Below, piece after piece: positions 51,930 to 60,931 of a stretch of DNA of 64,000 nucleotides. Location of the stretch: the NCBI GenBank assembly GCA_045639125.1, contig JAZUCL010000010.1, forward strand, positions 1-64,000, read 5' to 3'. The translations under genes were made by a program, and so were the position numbers. The notes beneath the pieces were generated by a model, which was not told the DNA's origin, did not search any database, and was given only the letters and a program-made list of their open reading frames with translations. This DNA is from JAZUCL01 sp045639125 (GTDB lineage: Bacteria > Bacillota > Clostridia > Oscillospirales > QAMX01). Each line of letters starts with the position of its first letter. The stretch's first letter is position 1.

Positions 51930-53288
51930 TTAGCCGTTGACACCACCTGTCAGTTCATTATTTGGTACAGGGCGAAGCCAATCCGGCATTTCGGAATTTA
52001 CATTGTCGGTTGATGTTTGAGGCGGTGTTTCGGGAACATCTACCGGTACATTGGGATCTACTGGCACGTTTGGATCTACCGGTTCGTTTGGATCTACTGG
52101 CACGTTTGGATCTATCGGTTCGTTTGGATCTACCGGTTCGTTTGGATCCACTGGCACGTTTGGATCTATCGGTTCGTCAGGATCTACTACCGACACTGTT
52201 GGCGATGTTGCCTTTGTTGTACCAGCAGGTGCTGAAGCAAGATTTAATTTAGTAATTTCCTCAACATAAGGGTTGAAACTTTCGTTTACAAGTTTCAAAA
52301 TTCCACTTTTACTTGGAATTACAAAGGAAACGCCGTTTATATATCGTGCGGTGCTTGGAAGTGTTTCTGTCAAAATACTCTCAGTATCCATGGTGATATA
52401 CGTGGCACCAAGCCAAATTATTTCGCCTAATGTCAAGTCTGTTTCAATGTTGTTGACAACGACTTCGGCAAGTGCAGGTATTTTCAAAAGAGTTGACGGT
52501 GTAGCCACCTGTTTGATAACAGTCTTATAAAACTCCTGCTGTGCGGAAATTCTGTCTAAGTCCGCATTGGAGTAGCCTTTACGAAATCTCATATAACCAA
52601 GAGCCTGCTCACCTGTAAGTGTTTGTTCACCCGGTTGTAAGTCAATGAGAAGGTCTTGGTCAGGGTCACGATAATACATACGTCTTGGGACATTGAACTT
52701 TACGCCACCTAAAGCGTCAATAATTTCTTCAAATGCATTGAAACTTAGGATTGCGTAGCGGTCAATTTCAAAACCTAAAAGGTTTTTCAGTTCAACTTTT
52801 GTACGTTCAATACCATAGTTAAATGCGGCATTGATTTTACCTGAACCGCCTCTCTTTGTCTTTGACATTGTATCTCGTGGTACGTTAAGCATGGAAACGG
52901 TCTTATTCTTCGTATCAAAAGTCGCAACAATAATTGTATCGGTACGGGTTCCACCTTTGTCAGTACCGGCAATTACCATTGTCAAAAAACCGTCTTTACG
53001 ATTAGCGTCTGATACGTCAATCTCCTCACCCTGTGCAAACACGTCTTCCGCAGAATTTACAACGGCGGCTGTCGTCTTTGATGGCAATGGAACAGGGTCA
53101 GTGTTAGGGCGTTGCGGACGTTGTGACGGTTGTTGAATATATAGCACAAAATAGGCAGAAATAAGTGCCGCAATTGCCAAAATCAGTGCAATAATTGCAA
53201 TAAGTAACTTCATAGATACGGACATTTTTTTCTTGTTAGGCGTTACATCAGGGTTATTCCCCTGCTTCTTTCCTCCGTATAACTTCAT
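51930..53288 (-). CDS. LCP-family protein with proline-rich hexapeptide repeat tail
   Basis: 452 residues: a cytoplasmic basic N terminus, one membrane helix (about 28-50), a Pro-rich spacer, an extracellular LCP domain (about 90-350; RTDTIIVATFD, LNVPRDTMSK, KINAAFNYGI, YMRFRKGYSNADLDRI), then a tail with eight DPN(E/V)P(V/I) repeats and a Thr/Pro-rich end (VPETPPQTST). The catalytic Arg and Asp residues are present. The tail is encoded by 18-bp repeats (52041-52184) and may span or bind the wall. The start shares ATGA with the yqeK stop. Confidence 0.92.
   Translation of the reverse strand: MKLYGGKKQGNNPDVTPNKKKMSVSMKLLIAIIALILAIAALISAYFVLYIQQPSQRPQRPNTDPVPLPSKTTAAVVNSAEDVFAQGEEIDVSDANRKDGFLTMVIAGTDKGGTRTDTIIVATFDTKNKTVSMLNVPRDTMSKTKRGGSGKINAAFNYGIERTKVELKNLLGFEIDRYAILSFNAFEEIIDALGGVKFNVPRRMYYRDPDQDLLIDLQPGEQTLTGEQALGYMRFRKGYSNADLDRISAQQEFYKTVIKQVATPSTLLKIPALAEVVVNNIETDLTLGEIIWLGATYITMDTESILTETLPSTARYINGVSFVIPSKSGILKLVNESFNPYVEEITKLNLASAPAGTTKATSPTVSVVDPDEPIDPNVPVDPNEPVDPNEPIDPNVPVDPNEPVDPNVPVDPNVPVDVPETPPQTSTDNVNSEMPDWLRPVPNNELTGGVNG
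52041..52184 (-). repeat. Eight 18-bp coding repeats in the LCP gene
   Basis: Eight consecutive 18-bp units end in GGATC, except for small variations in the first and last. On the minus strand each encodes a DPNEPV-like hexapeptide; E and V alternate irregularly, showing units duplicated by more than one event. The period is a multiple of three, so gains or losses keep the frame. Confidence 0.9.
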
Positions 53289-53872
53289 TCTTGCTCAACC
53301 TTTCTATTGTGCATAACTTCTTTTATTAACGTATTACGTGCAAGGACTGTATCTGGGTGAAGCACTCCGTTTTTTTCAAGTGTATGGAAGATTGTATATC
53401 GAAATGCCGCAATCAAAGCATAGTCAATAGATGACTGTGCCAACTGGCGTATTTCCTCTACGCCGGGGTGCGTTCTATTTGGCTCAATACAATCTGCAAG
53501 ACAGACAATTTTATCAAATAGTGTCATATACTCACTGCCGGTGGAATGATAGCGTATAGCATTTACAATTTCATCGTCTGCACCAAATTGTCGGCGTGCA
53601 AGTTCTGCTCCTGTGACTGCATGAAGTAGTGCCGGCTCATCTAATGTGGTATCATCGACTATTATATCCCAATCTTCAATGGTTTTCAACTGTTTTTCCT
53701 TACTATATTCTTTTGTTACATCATGAAGTAGTGCTGCAATTCGTACCTTTTCCACATCAGCACCAAATCGAATTGCCAACTCCTCTGCTGCTTGAATACA
53801 GCCTCTTGTGTGTTTCATTCGCTTTTCGCTCAGTGTATCATCAACGTATTTGTATATCGCCTCGTAATTCAT
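53285..53872 (-). CDS. yqeK: HD-domain hydrolase YqeK (Ap4A hydrolase family)
   Basis: A 195-residue metal-dependent HD phosphohydrolase. KRMKHTRGCIQAAEEL carries the first His, LLHDVTKEY the HD pair, and HAVTGAELARRQF, IRYHSTGSEYM and DKIVCLADCIEPNRT further ligands. YqeK proteins split diadenosine tetraphosphate symmetrically. I start at the ATG at 53872, just past the nadD stop region; a longer open frame lies within nadD. The nadD-yqeK pair is conserved in Firmicutes. Confidence 0.92.
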   Translation of the reverse strand: MNYEAIYKYVDDTLSEKRMKHTRGCIQAAEELAIRFGADVEKVRIAALLHDVTKEYSKEKQLKTIEDWDIIVDDTTLDEPALLHAVTGAELARRQFGADDEIVNAIRYHSTGSEYMTLFDKIVCLADCIEPNRTHPGVEEIRQLAQSSIDYALIAAFRYTIFHTLEKNGVLHPDTVLARNTLIKEVMHNRKVEQE

Positions 53873-53882
53873 TGTTATCATC

Positions 53883-54491
53883 CTATATACAATTATAAAG
53901 TCCGTTTTTATGAATGTACTCATAGACATTGTCAGGCACATACAACGCACCTTCGCCATCGTCAAGTATGTTTCTAAGTTGTGTACTTGATACAGGAAGT
54001 GCATCACAGTCTACAACATGGATTGTCGCACTGTATTCGTCATGCAGACGGTTTTTCACTTCAAGTATCTTCTGCCTGTCGTCATGGCCACGAGCGACAA
54101 CGGCAACAGATGCAATACTCATTATCTCCTGTGGCTGATACCAACTGTCAAGAGTTTCAAACATATCAGTACCCATAATGAGCCATAAAGTATCCTTTGG
54201 ATACTTTTCCTTTAGTTTTTTAAGAGTTTTAACTGTATAACTCTTTCCCTCACTGTACAGTTCAACAGACGAAACCTCTGCCCAAGAATAAGACGAAACG
54301 GCAAGTGAAATCATTTCAAATCTTTGATTGGGTGTCGCACTGTTTTCAGGAAGGTTCTTGTGTGGTGGGTCTTTTGCAGGAATAAATATTACTTTATCAA
54401 GAGACAGAGATTTCTGTGCCTCACTTGCAGCATGGAGATGCCCCACATGTGGCGGGTTGAATGTACCTCCAAAAATACCGATTTGTGCCAC
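53883..54491 (-). CDS. nadD: Nicotinate-nucleotide adenylyltransferase
   Basis: Makes deamido-NAD from NaMN and ATP. The 202-residue nucleotidyltransferase begins IGIFGGTFNPPHVGHL with the (H/T)xGH motif and ends with ALPVSSTQLRNIL, the ISSTxxR-like ATP motif. The start is GTG at 54491 after AAGGGTGGG. It lies 17 bp after yhbY and 10 bp before yqeK. Confidence 0.95.
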   Translation of the reverse strand: MAQIGIFGGTFNPPHVGHLHAASEAQKSLSLDKVIFIPAKDPPHKNLPENSATPNQRFEMISLAVSSYSWAEVSSVELYSEGKSYTVKTLKKLKEKYPKDTLWLIMGTDMFETLDSWYQPQEIMSIASVAVVARGHDDRQKILEVKNRLHDEYSATIHVVDCDALPVSSTQLRNILDDGEGALYVPDNVYEYIHKNGLYNCI

Positions 54492-54508
54492 AAAATCCCA
54501 CCCTTTAA

Positions 54509-54805
54509 TTAAAGTTTAATTCTTTTTTCTTTTGGAATATTACGATTTTCACGATACAGTACAAGTTTTGCACCGATTACCTGTGCTACTTCGCTGTTTG
54601 TTGCCTCACTCAATTCTATAGCAGCCTCTGCTGCAGTCATAAATGCAGTTTCAAGCACCTTAATTTTTACGATTTCTCTTGCTTTTAACGCATCATTTAC
54701 CTGTTCAATAAGGTTTTCAGAAATACCGCCTTTTCCCACTTGTAATATAGTATCAATATTTGAAGCGATTGCTCTCAAAGTTGCTCTCTGTTTACTCGTT
54801 AGCAT
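54509..54805 (-). CDS. yhbY: CRM-domain RNA-binding protein YhbY
   Basis: A 98-residue protein consisting of a single CRS1/YhbY domain that associates with pre-50S ribosomes. LTSKQRATLRAIASN and the loop VGKGGISENLIEQV (GxxG motif) are diagnostic, with GAKLVLYRENRN near the end. It overlaps rdgB by 14 bp and precedes nadD, the usual context of this family. Confidence 0.94.
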   Translation of the reverse strand: MLTSKQRATLRAIASNIDTILQVGKGGISENLIEQVNDALKAREIVKIKVLETAFMTAAEAAIELSEATNSEVAQVIGAKLVLYRENRNIPKEKRIKL

Positions 54806-55403
54806 CTAATTCACCTTTTCTATGTTTTAATTCCTCCACAAAAAGAGTAAGTGCGTTGCCTCTGTGGGAGATCCTGTTCTTCTCCTCTGCCGTAATCTCT
54901 GAGTATGTCTTATTGAGATGTGGTACAAGGAAACATGGGTCATAGCCAAATCCACCATCTCCACGACATTCATTGATTATCTCGCCACGGCAAACACCTC
55001 GTACAGTAAATGCCGTATTGTCATCAAGTACGCAGGCAATTGCACATACAAATTGTGCACCACGACTTTTGTCATCGCTACGTTCCATTTCACGCCATAC
55101 CTTTTCGATACGGTCAAGGTCAGTGGCATTATCACCTGCATATCTTGCAGAGTATACGCCCGGTGCACCATTTAGTGCATCTATTTCAAGTCCTGAGTCA
55201 TCTGCCATTGCAGCAATACCGGTTGCTTCGTATACTGTACGAGCCTTTATCATGGCGTTTTCTTCAAATGTAGTTCCATTTTCCTCTATTTCCATAGATA
55301 ACCCTGCATCTTTCATTGACAGGAGTGTTACTCCGCTACCTGAAAGAATTGCACGAAGTTCCGTCAATTTATGTGCATTGTTTGTTGCCGCAATCAGTTT
55401 CAT
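54792..55403 (-). CDS. rdgB: XTP/dITP diphosphatase (Ham1/RdgB)
   Basis: Removes non-canonical purine nucleoside triphosphates from the precursor pool. The 203 residues include AATNNAHKLTELRAIL, the nucleotide-binding MADDSGLEIDALNGAPGV, GDGGFGYDPCF and ISHRGNAL, all family signatures. The start overlaps rph by 4 bp, and the end overlaps yhbY. Confidence 0.95.
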   Translation of the reverse strand: MKLIAATNNAHKLTELRAILSGSGVTLLSMKDAGLSMEIEENGTTFEENAMIKARTVYEATGIAAMADDSGLEIDALNGAPGVYSARYAGDNATDLDRIEKVWREMERSDDKSRGAQFVCAIACVLDDNTAFTVRGVCRGEIINECRGDGGFGYDPCFLVPHLNKTYSEITAEEKNRISHRGNALTLFVEELKHRKGELDANE

Positions 55404-56137
55404 ACAGACTCCTCAATAATACGTTTTTGTAGTTCGATAACTTCAAATAGTTTTGGAACTGTCAATGCAAGAATACCACTAAGTTCATCTTGTGTGTAAG
55501 CACGTCCCTCACCTGTACCTTGAAGTTCTGCAAATGCACCTGAACCTGTCATGACTACATTAAAGTCAACCTCTGCACTGCTGTCCTCAATGTAATTCAT
55601 ATCAACACAGATACTGTCGATACCCTTTTGACGAACTATTCCTGTACTAAGGGCAGCAATAGTGTCAAAGATTGGATCGTTTGTAAGAACTCCTCTGTCA
55701 TACAGTCGTTTACAAGCAATTGCCATAGCAACATAACCGCCTGTAATTGATGCACAACGTGTACCTCCATCAGCCTGAATTACATCGCAGTCAATTGTGA
55801 TAGTATTCTCTCCAAGTTTTGACAAGTCAATAACACTTCGCAGAGAACGACCGATAAGACGTTGAATTTCTGCACTTCTTCCTGAAAGTTTCAACTTGGA
55901 TATGTCACGAGGAGAACGATTTTTGTTAGCACTTGGAAGCATATTGTACTCTGCTGTAACCCAGCCTGTACCTGTACCTTTAAGGTGCCGTGGTACGCCT
56001 TCCTCAAAACTTGCCGTACATATTACCCATGTATCACCCTGTTTGATAAGAACACTACCATCTGCATACTTAGTGTAATTAGGGATAATATCCAAAGGAC
56101 GAAGTTCGTCACACGCTCTCATATCTACTCTACTCAT
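55400..56137 (-). CDS. rph: Ribonuclease PH
   Basis: A phosphate-dependent 3'-5' exoribonuclease that trims tRNA ends. The 245 residues contain SVLIKQGDTWVICTASFE, GTGTGWVTAEYNMLP, SANKNRSPRD, GRSLRSVIDL, ITIDCDVIQADGGTR and AELQGTGEG. AGGAAGGTG precedes the ATG at 56137. The rph-rdgB pair is common in Firmicutes, and both genes overlap here. Confidence 0.96.
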   Translation of the reverse strand: MSRVDMRACDELRPLDIIPNYTKYADGSVLIKQGDTWVICTASFEEGVPRHLKGTGTGWVTAEYNMLPSANKNRSPRDISKLKLSGRSAEIQRLIGRSLRSVIDLSKLGENTITIDCDVIQADGGTRCASITGGYVAMAIACKRLYDRGVLTNDPIFDTIAALSTGIVRQKGIDSICVDMNYIEDSSAEVDFNVVMTGSGAFAELQGTGEGRAYTQDELSGILALTVPKLFEVIELQKRIIEESV

Positions 56138-56162
56138 ATTATTACACCTTCCTAGAATTCAG

Positions 56163-57083
56163 TTAAAACAGTGCCCTCACAAACTCTTCAGGATAGAAAG
56201 GAAGTAAATCATCAATTCCCTCACCTACACCGACAAATTTTACAGGTACACCAAGAGTACGTGTAATAGACACAACTATACCACCCTTTGCAGTACCGTC
56301 TAACTTCGTCAATGCAATACCTGTAATTGATGCCGTTTCCTTAAAGGCTTTTGCCTGATTCATTGCATTTTGACCTGTTGTAGCATCTACAACAAGAATT
56401 GTTTCTCTGTCTGCATCAGGCAATTCACGATCAATTACTTTACTTATCTTTTCAAGTTCTTTCATCAGATTTACCTTGTTGTGAAGTCTACCTGCCGTAT
56501 CACAGATAATAACATCGGCATTTCTTGCTTTTGCGGCACGAATAGCATCAAATATGACGGCAGCAGGGTCACTGCCTTCATTTTGACGTACAATATCAAC
56601 TTCGGCACGATTTGCCCAAATTTCAAGTTGTTCTGCCGCTGCTGCACGGAATGTATCACCTGCCGCAAGAATTACTTTCTTTCCTTGGCTTTTAAGCAGA
56701 TGGGCAAGTTTTCCGATAGATGTAGTTTTACCAACTCCGTTGACTCCAATAACTAAAATTACAGCAGGTTTTGTATTCAAGTTCAGTCCCATAATTGAGT
56801 TGTTGTTTCTGTTGACACCGACCATTTCCGCAAGAATTTTACGCAGTGCCTCTTTAACTTGCTCTGCCTCTTTAAGTTTTCCTTCCTTAACCTCATCACG
56901 AAGGCGATCGACTACCTCAACAGCAGTTTCTGCCCCTAAATCAGACATAATAAGTGCTTCCTCAAGTTCTTCAAGCAAGTCCTCATCGACTATACGAAAA
57001 CTCTTTACTACACTCTCTATTTTCTCTGAAAATGACGTCTTTGTCTTTTCAAGACCTTTTTTGATTTTATCAAAAAATCCCAT
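56163..57083 (-). CDS. ftsY: Signal recognition particle receptor FtsY
   Basis: The membrane-associated GTPase that receives SRP-ribosome complexes. The 306 residues consist of the NG domain with only a short N-terminal basic/amphipathic lead (MGFFDKIKKGLEKTK) instead of the long acidic A domain of enterics. G-motifs: GVNGVGKTTSIGKLA (P-loop), DTFRAAA, DTAGRLHN and TKLDGTAKGG. It lies 16 bp after smc, the usual Firmicutes order. Confidence 0.96.
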   Translation of the reverse strand: MGFFDKIKKGLEKTKTSFSEKIESVVKSFRIVDEDLLEELEEALIMSDLGAETAVEVVDRLRDEVKEGKLKEAEQVKEALRKILAEMVGVNRNNNSIMGLNLNTKPAVILVIGVNGVGKTTSIGKLAHLLKSQGKKVILAAGDTFRAAAAEQLEIWANRAEVDIVRQNEGSDPAAVIFDAIRAAKARNADVIICDTAGRLHNKVNLMKELEKISKVIDRELPDADRETILVVDATTGQNAMNQAKAFKETASITGIALTKLDGTAKGGIVVSITRTLGVPVKFVGVGEGIDDLLPFYPEEFVRALF

Positions 57084-57099
57084 TACACAATTCCTTTCG

Positions 57100-60000
57100 C
57101 TATAACTTCAAATTGAGTTCTTTCTCAACAGAGCCAATATCAAGGCTAAGCACCTTGGAGATACCCTGAACAGGCATGGCAACACCATAAAGCACATCTG
57201 CCTCCTCCATCGTTCCTCGTCTGTGTGTAATTACGATAAACTGCGTATCGGTAAATCGTTTGAGATAACGTGCGTAACGCAATACGTTGACATCGTCAAG
57301 TGCTGCTTCAATCTCGTCCAATACGCAAAACGGAGTAGGACGAACTTTCAAAATAGCAAAGTAAAGAGCGATAGCAACAAATGCCTTTTCACCACCTGAA
57401 AGAAGGCTCAATACTTTAAGTGCCTTTCCGGGAGGTTGTACTTTTATTTCAATACCGCTACCAAGCACGTCATCAGGATCGCTCAACTCTAAATGAGCAC
57501 GACCACCGCCAAACAGTTCTGTGAATGTTTCACTAAATATTTCATTGATAACCTTAAACTGTGCCGAGAATAGAGTTTTCATCTCACCTGTCAACTCATC
57601 AATGATAGCATTAAGTGACTTTTGAGATACTATAATATCCTCTCTTTGTGCAGTAAGGAACCCATACTTCTCCGATACTTGTGCGTATTCCTCAATAGCA
57701 CCCGGCGAGATGTTGCCGAGGGCTTTAATACTTCTGCGAAGTTCGTCTGCCCGTTTCGTTGCCTCTTTACTGTTTTCAAGTTCAATGCACAACTCACGTG
57801 CCGTAGAACGAGTCAACTCATAAGTATCCCACAGTTTTCCCGTCAGATTGTCTTGGTCACGAGTAACTGTTGCAATTGAATTTTCAAAGCGAAGTTGTTC
57901 AGTTGCCAAGTTCTTTGATTTGTCATTCAAATCTTGAATAAGTCTCTCGTTCTTATTTCGTTCGGCCTCTGTCTGAAGTTTCTGCTCTGTCAACGTGCGT
58001 GATTTCTCCTCAAGTTCTATTAGAAGGTCATCAACTGTTTTAAGACGAGCAGTAAGTTCCTCAACTTCAGTACGAAGTGTGGCGTTTCTCAATTCAAACG
58101 CATCAGCAGACGCATTTCGTGTTTCCTTATCAACACTGACAGACTCCAAATGAAGTTTTAATTCTGTCACCGCAGAACGAGCACCACTGCGTTTAAGTTC
58201 GGTTTCCTGTTGTACTGCACGGCGTTTGTCTATTTCCAACTGACTATCTCTTGACTGTGCCGACAATGTTTCAAGTTCAGCATTAAGTTTTTCAATACTA
58301 TCAACAAATGTCTGCTCTTCACTTACAAGTTCCGCCTCTGTTTTCTTGTGTACTTCAAGTTGTGCCGTCAATGTATCAATGCGATTGCGAAGGTCAGTAC
58401 AAAGTGCATCAGCATTGCGAAAACTCTGCTCCATAAGTGACAAATGCTCACGTCGTTGAGTCAACTGAGCCTCAAGTGCCGCTACTTCCGTATCAAGTGT
58501 ACGACGTTCATTTTCTGCCGTAGACAGACTATACTGTGCGGCAGTCAGTTCTTGCTCCAATTGACGAAGTGCTGTTTCTTCTTTAAGTGCAAGGTCACGA
58601 TTTTCTGCAAGTGTTGCAGTCAATCTTTCAATTTCATTTGTACGGCTCAATATGCCGTAACTCTTATTCTGACTACCACCTGTCATTGCACCGCCTGCAT
58701 TGATAACTTGTCCGTCAAGTGTAACAATGCGGAATTTATAACTGTTTTTACGAGCAAGTGCAATTGCTGAATCAATGCTGTCACATACTGCAGTACGACC
58801 TAAAAGGTTTCTAAATATTCCTGAATACATAGTGTCGTAAGAAACGAGTTGAGATAAAATTCCAACAAAGCCACGTTCATTACGCAACTGCTGCCCTTCA
58901 AGTTCAGTTCCCTTTATCGCTGCAATAGGCAAAAATGTAGCACGGCCGGCATCTCGACGCTTAAGCATCTCAATCGCCGCCTTAGCGTCCTCTTCTCTAT
59001 CTACAACTATATTCTGCATACCTGCACCTAAAGCGGTTTCTGCCGCTACAACATAGCGGTCATCAACTTTCATGAGTTTAGATACAGGCCCGTGTATACC
59101 GTTAAGGGCATGGGCTGACGCATCACGCATAACCATCTTGACACTACGATTAAATCCCTCATAGTCACGTTCAAGGTCGGACAATATCTTCAAACGGCTC
59201 GTCTGCTCATCAATCTGACGAGTGATATTTTGAACACGGGTGTTTACCTCATCAAACTTCTTACGGCGAGAGTCAAGTTTCAGTCGATAACCTGACATTA
59301 CATTGTCAAGGCGGTCGCACATACCTTTCTTTTCATCAAGAAGGGCAGATACTTGCTCGACCTTTTCTTGTGCTTCACTTAAAGTCTTTTTGTTTTCTTC
59401 TTCCTGACTGCCCACATCTATAAGTTGTGAATTAAGTGCATCAACAGATGCCAATACGGACGACATTGCAATACGACACTGTGCGATACGTTCACGGCAT
59501 TTGAGCATCGACTCACGTTCTGAATAAAGTCTGCCGTCAATTTGTGAAATTTGCGATGCAAATGTAGCACCTGTATTGATACTTGTCTCGATCTCTTTTC
59601 TAAGATTTTCTATTTCTTGTGTCAACTGTTCTATTTCCGCTTCACGTTCAGCGATTGTTTCAACAATTGCAGTTTTACGCTGTTCGTAGTCACGGGATTC
59701 GCCTCTTAAGCGTTCCATATCTTCGCAGTTTCTTGCAATTTCAGCGTTTTTAAGACCAATCTCCGCTGATACTTCACCGCTTTGTGACTCTGTATCACGA
59801 ATGTTGCTACGCAACTCGTCATGAGTACGCTCAAGTTCAATCATCTTTTCACTGAGCATCTCTCTCGTTGCGTGGGCAGACTCAATTTGTGTTGTACATT
59901 CCTCACAAGCGTAAGCAATAAGGTTATGCTTGCCTGTAAGTCTGTCCAATTCAACTTTCAACTCGTCAAGGCGATTCATCCAAAGGGTAATTTCAAGCCC

Positions 60001-60669
60001 TTTAAGTTCACCAAACAATGTATTGTATCTACGCTCTTTCTCCGCTTTGATACGAAGTGGCTCAATTTGTTGTTCAAGCGTTTCTATTATATCATTGACA
60101 CGTACAAGATTGTCATTTGCGGCATTGAGACGTTTTGTAGCCTCATCACGGCGGTATCTAAACTTTGTAATACCCGCCGCCTCATCAAACACTTCACGGC
60201 GGTCATCGCTTTTAACCGACAAAATCTCGTCAATTCTACCCTGTCCGATAATAGAGTAACCGTCACGGCCAAGACCTGTATCCATAAATAACTCATGGAT
60301 ATCCTTTAATCTAACAGTCTTTTTATTTATAAAATACTCACTTTCACCGCTACGATAGTAACGACGTGTTACCATAACCTCAGTATAATCAGTCTTTAAC
60401 GTGTGCTGACTATTATCGAGAGTCAATGAGACTTCCGCATATCCAACTGATCTGCGGCTTTGTGTACCGGCAAAAATAACATCTTCCATCTTACTGCCAC
60501 GAAGTGCCTTGGTTGACTGCTCTCCAAGCACCCAACGGATAGCATCGGCAATATTAGACTTACCACTTCCGTTCGGTCCTACAATCGCAGTCATACCCTT
60601 GTGAAATTCCAAGTGGAGTTTGTCAGGGAAAGACTTAAAGCCTTGTATATCTATTGACTTGAGGTACAA
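57100..60669 (-). CDS. smc: Chromosome segregation protein SMC
   Basis: The ATPase subunit of the bacterial condensin. The 1189 residues have Walker A VGPNGSGKSNIADAI near residue 29, a long coiled coil (about 170-500), the hinge (about 515-660, GIHGPVSKLM to MTGGS), a second coil (about 670-1020), then the signature LLSGGEKAF and Walker B CVLDEIEAALDD. I start at TTG 60669, giving MYLKSIDIQGFKSF, which matches the family, with AGAGG 8 nt upstream; a GTG three codons earlier is too close to the site. It heads the long operon. The usual upstream neighbour rnc is absent. Confidence 0.96.
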   Translation of the reverse strand: MYLKSIDIQGFKSFPDKLHLEFHKGMTAIVGPNGSGKSNIADAIRWVLGEQSTKALRGSKMEDVIFAGTQSRRSVGYAEVSLTLDNSQHTLKTDYTEVMVTRRYYRSGESEYFINKKTVRLKDIHELFMDTGLGRDGYSIIGQGRIDEILSVKSDDRREVFDEAAGITKFRYRRDEATKRLNAANDNLVRVNDIIETLEQQIEPLRIKAEKERRYNTLFGELKGLEITLWMNRLDELKVELDRLTGKHNLIAYACEECTTQIESAHATREMLSEKMIELERTHDELRSNIRDTESQSGEVSAEIGLKNAEIARNCEDMERLRGESRDYEQRKTAIVETIAEREAEIEQLTQEIENLRKEIETSINTGATFASQISQIDGRLYSERESMLKCRERIAQCRIAMSSVLASVDALNSQLIDVGSQEEENKKTLSEAQEKVEQVSALLDEKKGMCDRLDNVMSGYRLKLDSRRKKFDEVNTRVQNITRQIDEQTSRLKILSDLERDYEGFNRSVKMVMRDASAHALNGIHGPVSKLMKVDDRYVVAAETALGAGMQNIVVDREEDAKAAIEMLKRRDAGRATFLPIAAIKGTELEGQQLRNERGFVGILSQLVSYDTMYSGIFRNLLGRTAVCDSIDSAIALARKNSYKFRIVTLDGQVINAGGAMTGGSQNKSYGILSRTNEIERLTATLAENRDLALKEETALRQLEQELTAAQYSLSTAENERRTLDTEVAALEAQLTQRREHLSLMEQSFRNADALCTDLRNRIDTLTAQLEVHKKTEAELVSEEQTFVDSIEKLNAELETLSAQSRDSQLEIDKRRAVQQETELKRSGARSAVTELKLHLESVSVDKETRNASADAFELRNATLRTEVEELTARLKTVDDLLIELEEKSRTLTEQKLQTEAERNKNERLIQDLNDKSKNLATEQLRFENSIATVTRDQDNLTGKLWDTYELTRSTARELCIELENSKEATKRADELRRSIKALGNISPGAIEEYAQVSEKYGFLTAQREDIIVSQKSLNAIIDELTGEMKTLFSAQFKVINEIFSETFTELFGGGRAHLELSDPDDVLGSGIEIKVQPPGKALKVLSLLSGGEKAFVAIALYFAILKVRPTPFCVLDEIEAALDDVNVLRYARYLKRFTDTQFIVITHRRGTMEEADVLYGVAMPVQGISKVLSLDIGSVEKELNLKL

Positions 60670-60741
60670 TATGTACACCTCTTTCTGTTGATAGGTTTCA
60701 ATCCCATTGTATCAAGTCTGCAAAACCCAATACATCATTTT

Positions 60742-60770
60742 ATTATACCATACTCACCTAAATTTTTCAA
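60742..60770 (-). promoter_or_regulatory. Promoter of the smc operon
   Basis: On the minus strand TTGAAA (60770-60765), 17 bp, TATAAT (60747-60742), about 75 bp upstream of the smc start. It is the only strong promoter seen for the eleven genes from smc to leuS. Confidence 0.65.
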
Positions 60771-60868
60771 GTTTTATATCTAAATTCAATTTTATATGAT
60801 TTTCCAAAGGGTTGCAAATTTAGATATTTTCTTTTTATGAATGTACTTCCACTCCTCTTTTTAGACAA

Positions 60869-60907
60869 GAAAACTCCCCTTGTGGCTAACACCACAGGGG
60901 AGTTTTC
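60869..60907 (-). terminator. Terminator of the large secreted-protein gene
   Basis: A 16-bp stem with one bulged T (60869-60885 with 60892-60907) lies 25 bp past the stop at 60932. AAAA on the ascending arm reads as TTTT after the stem on the minus strand. It insulates smc from the gene to the right. Confidence 0.75.
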
Positions 60908-60931
60908 AAAATCTCACACGTTTTTATTTGT

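Noticed and set aside
52017..52269. Plus-strand repeat frames opposite the LCP repeat tail (GTFGSTGS- and WHVWIYRFV-type)
   Set aside because: All three plus frames stay open because the 18-bp repeats contain no stops; they are antisense by-products of the coding repeats.
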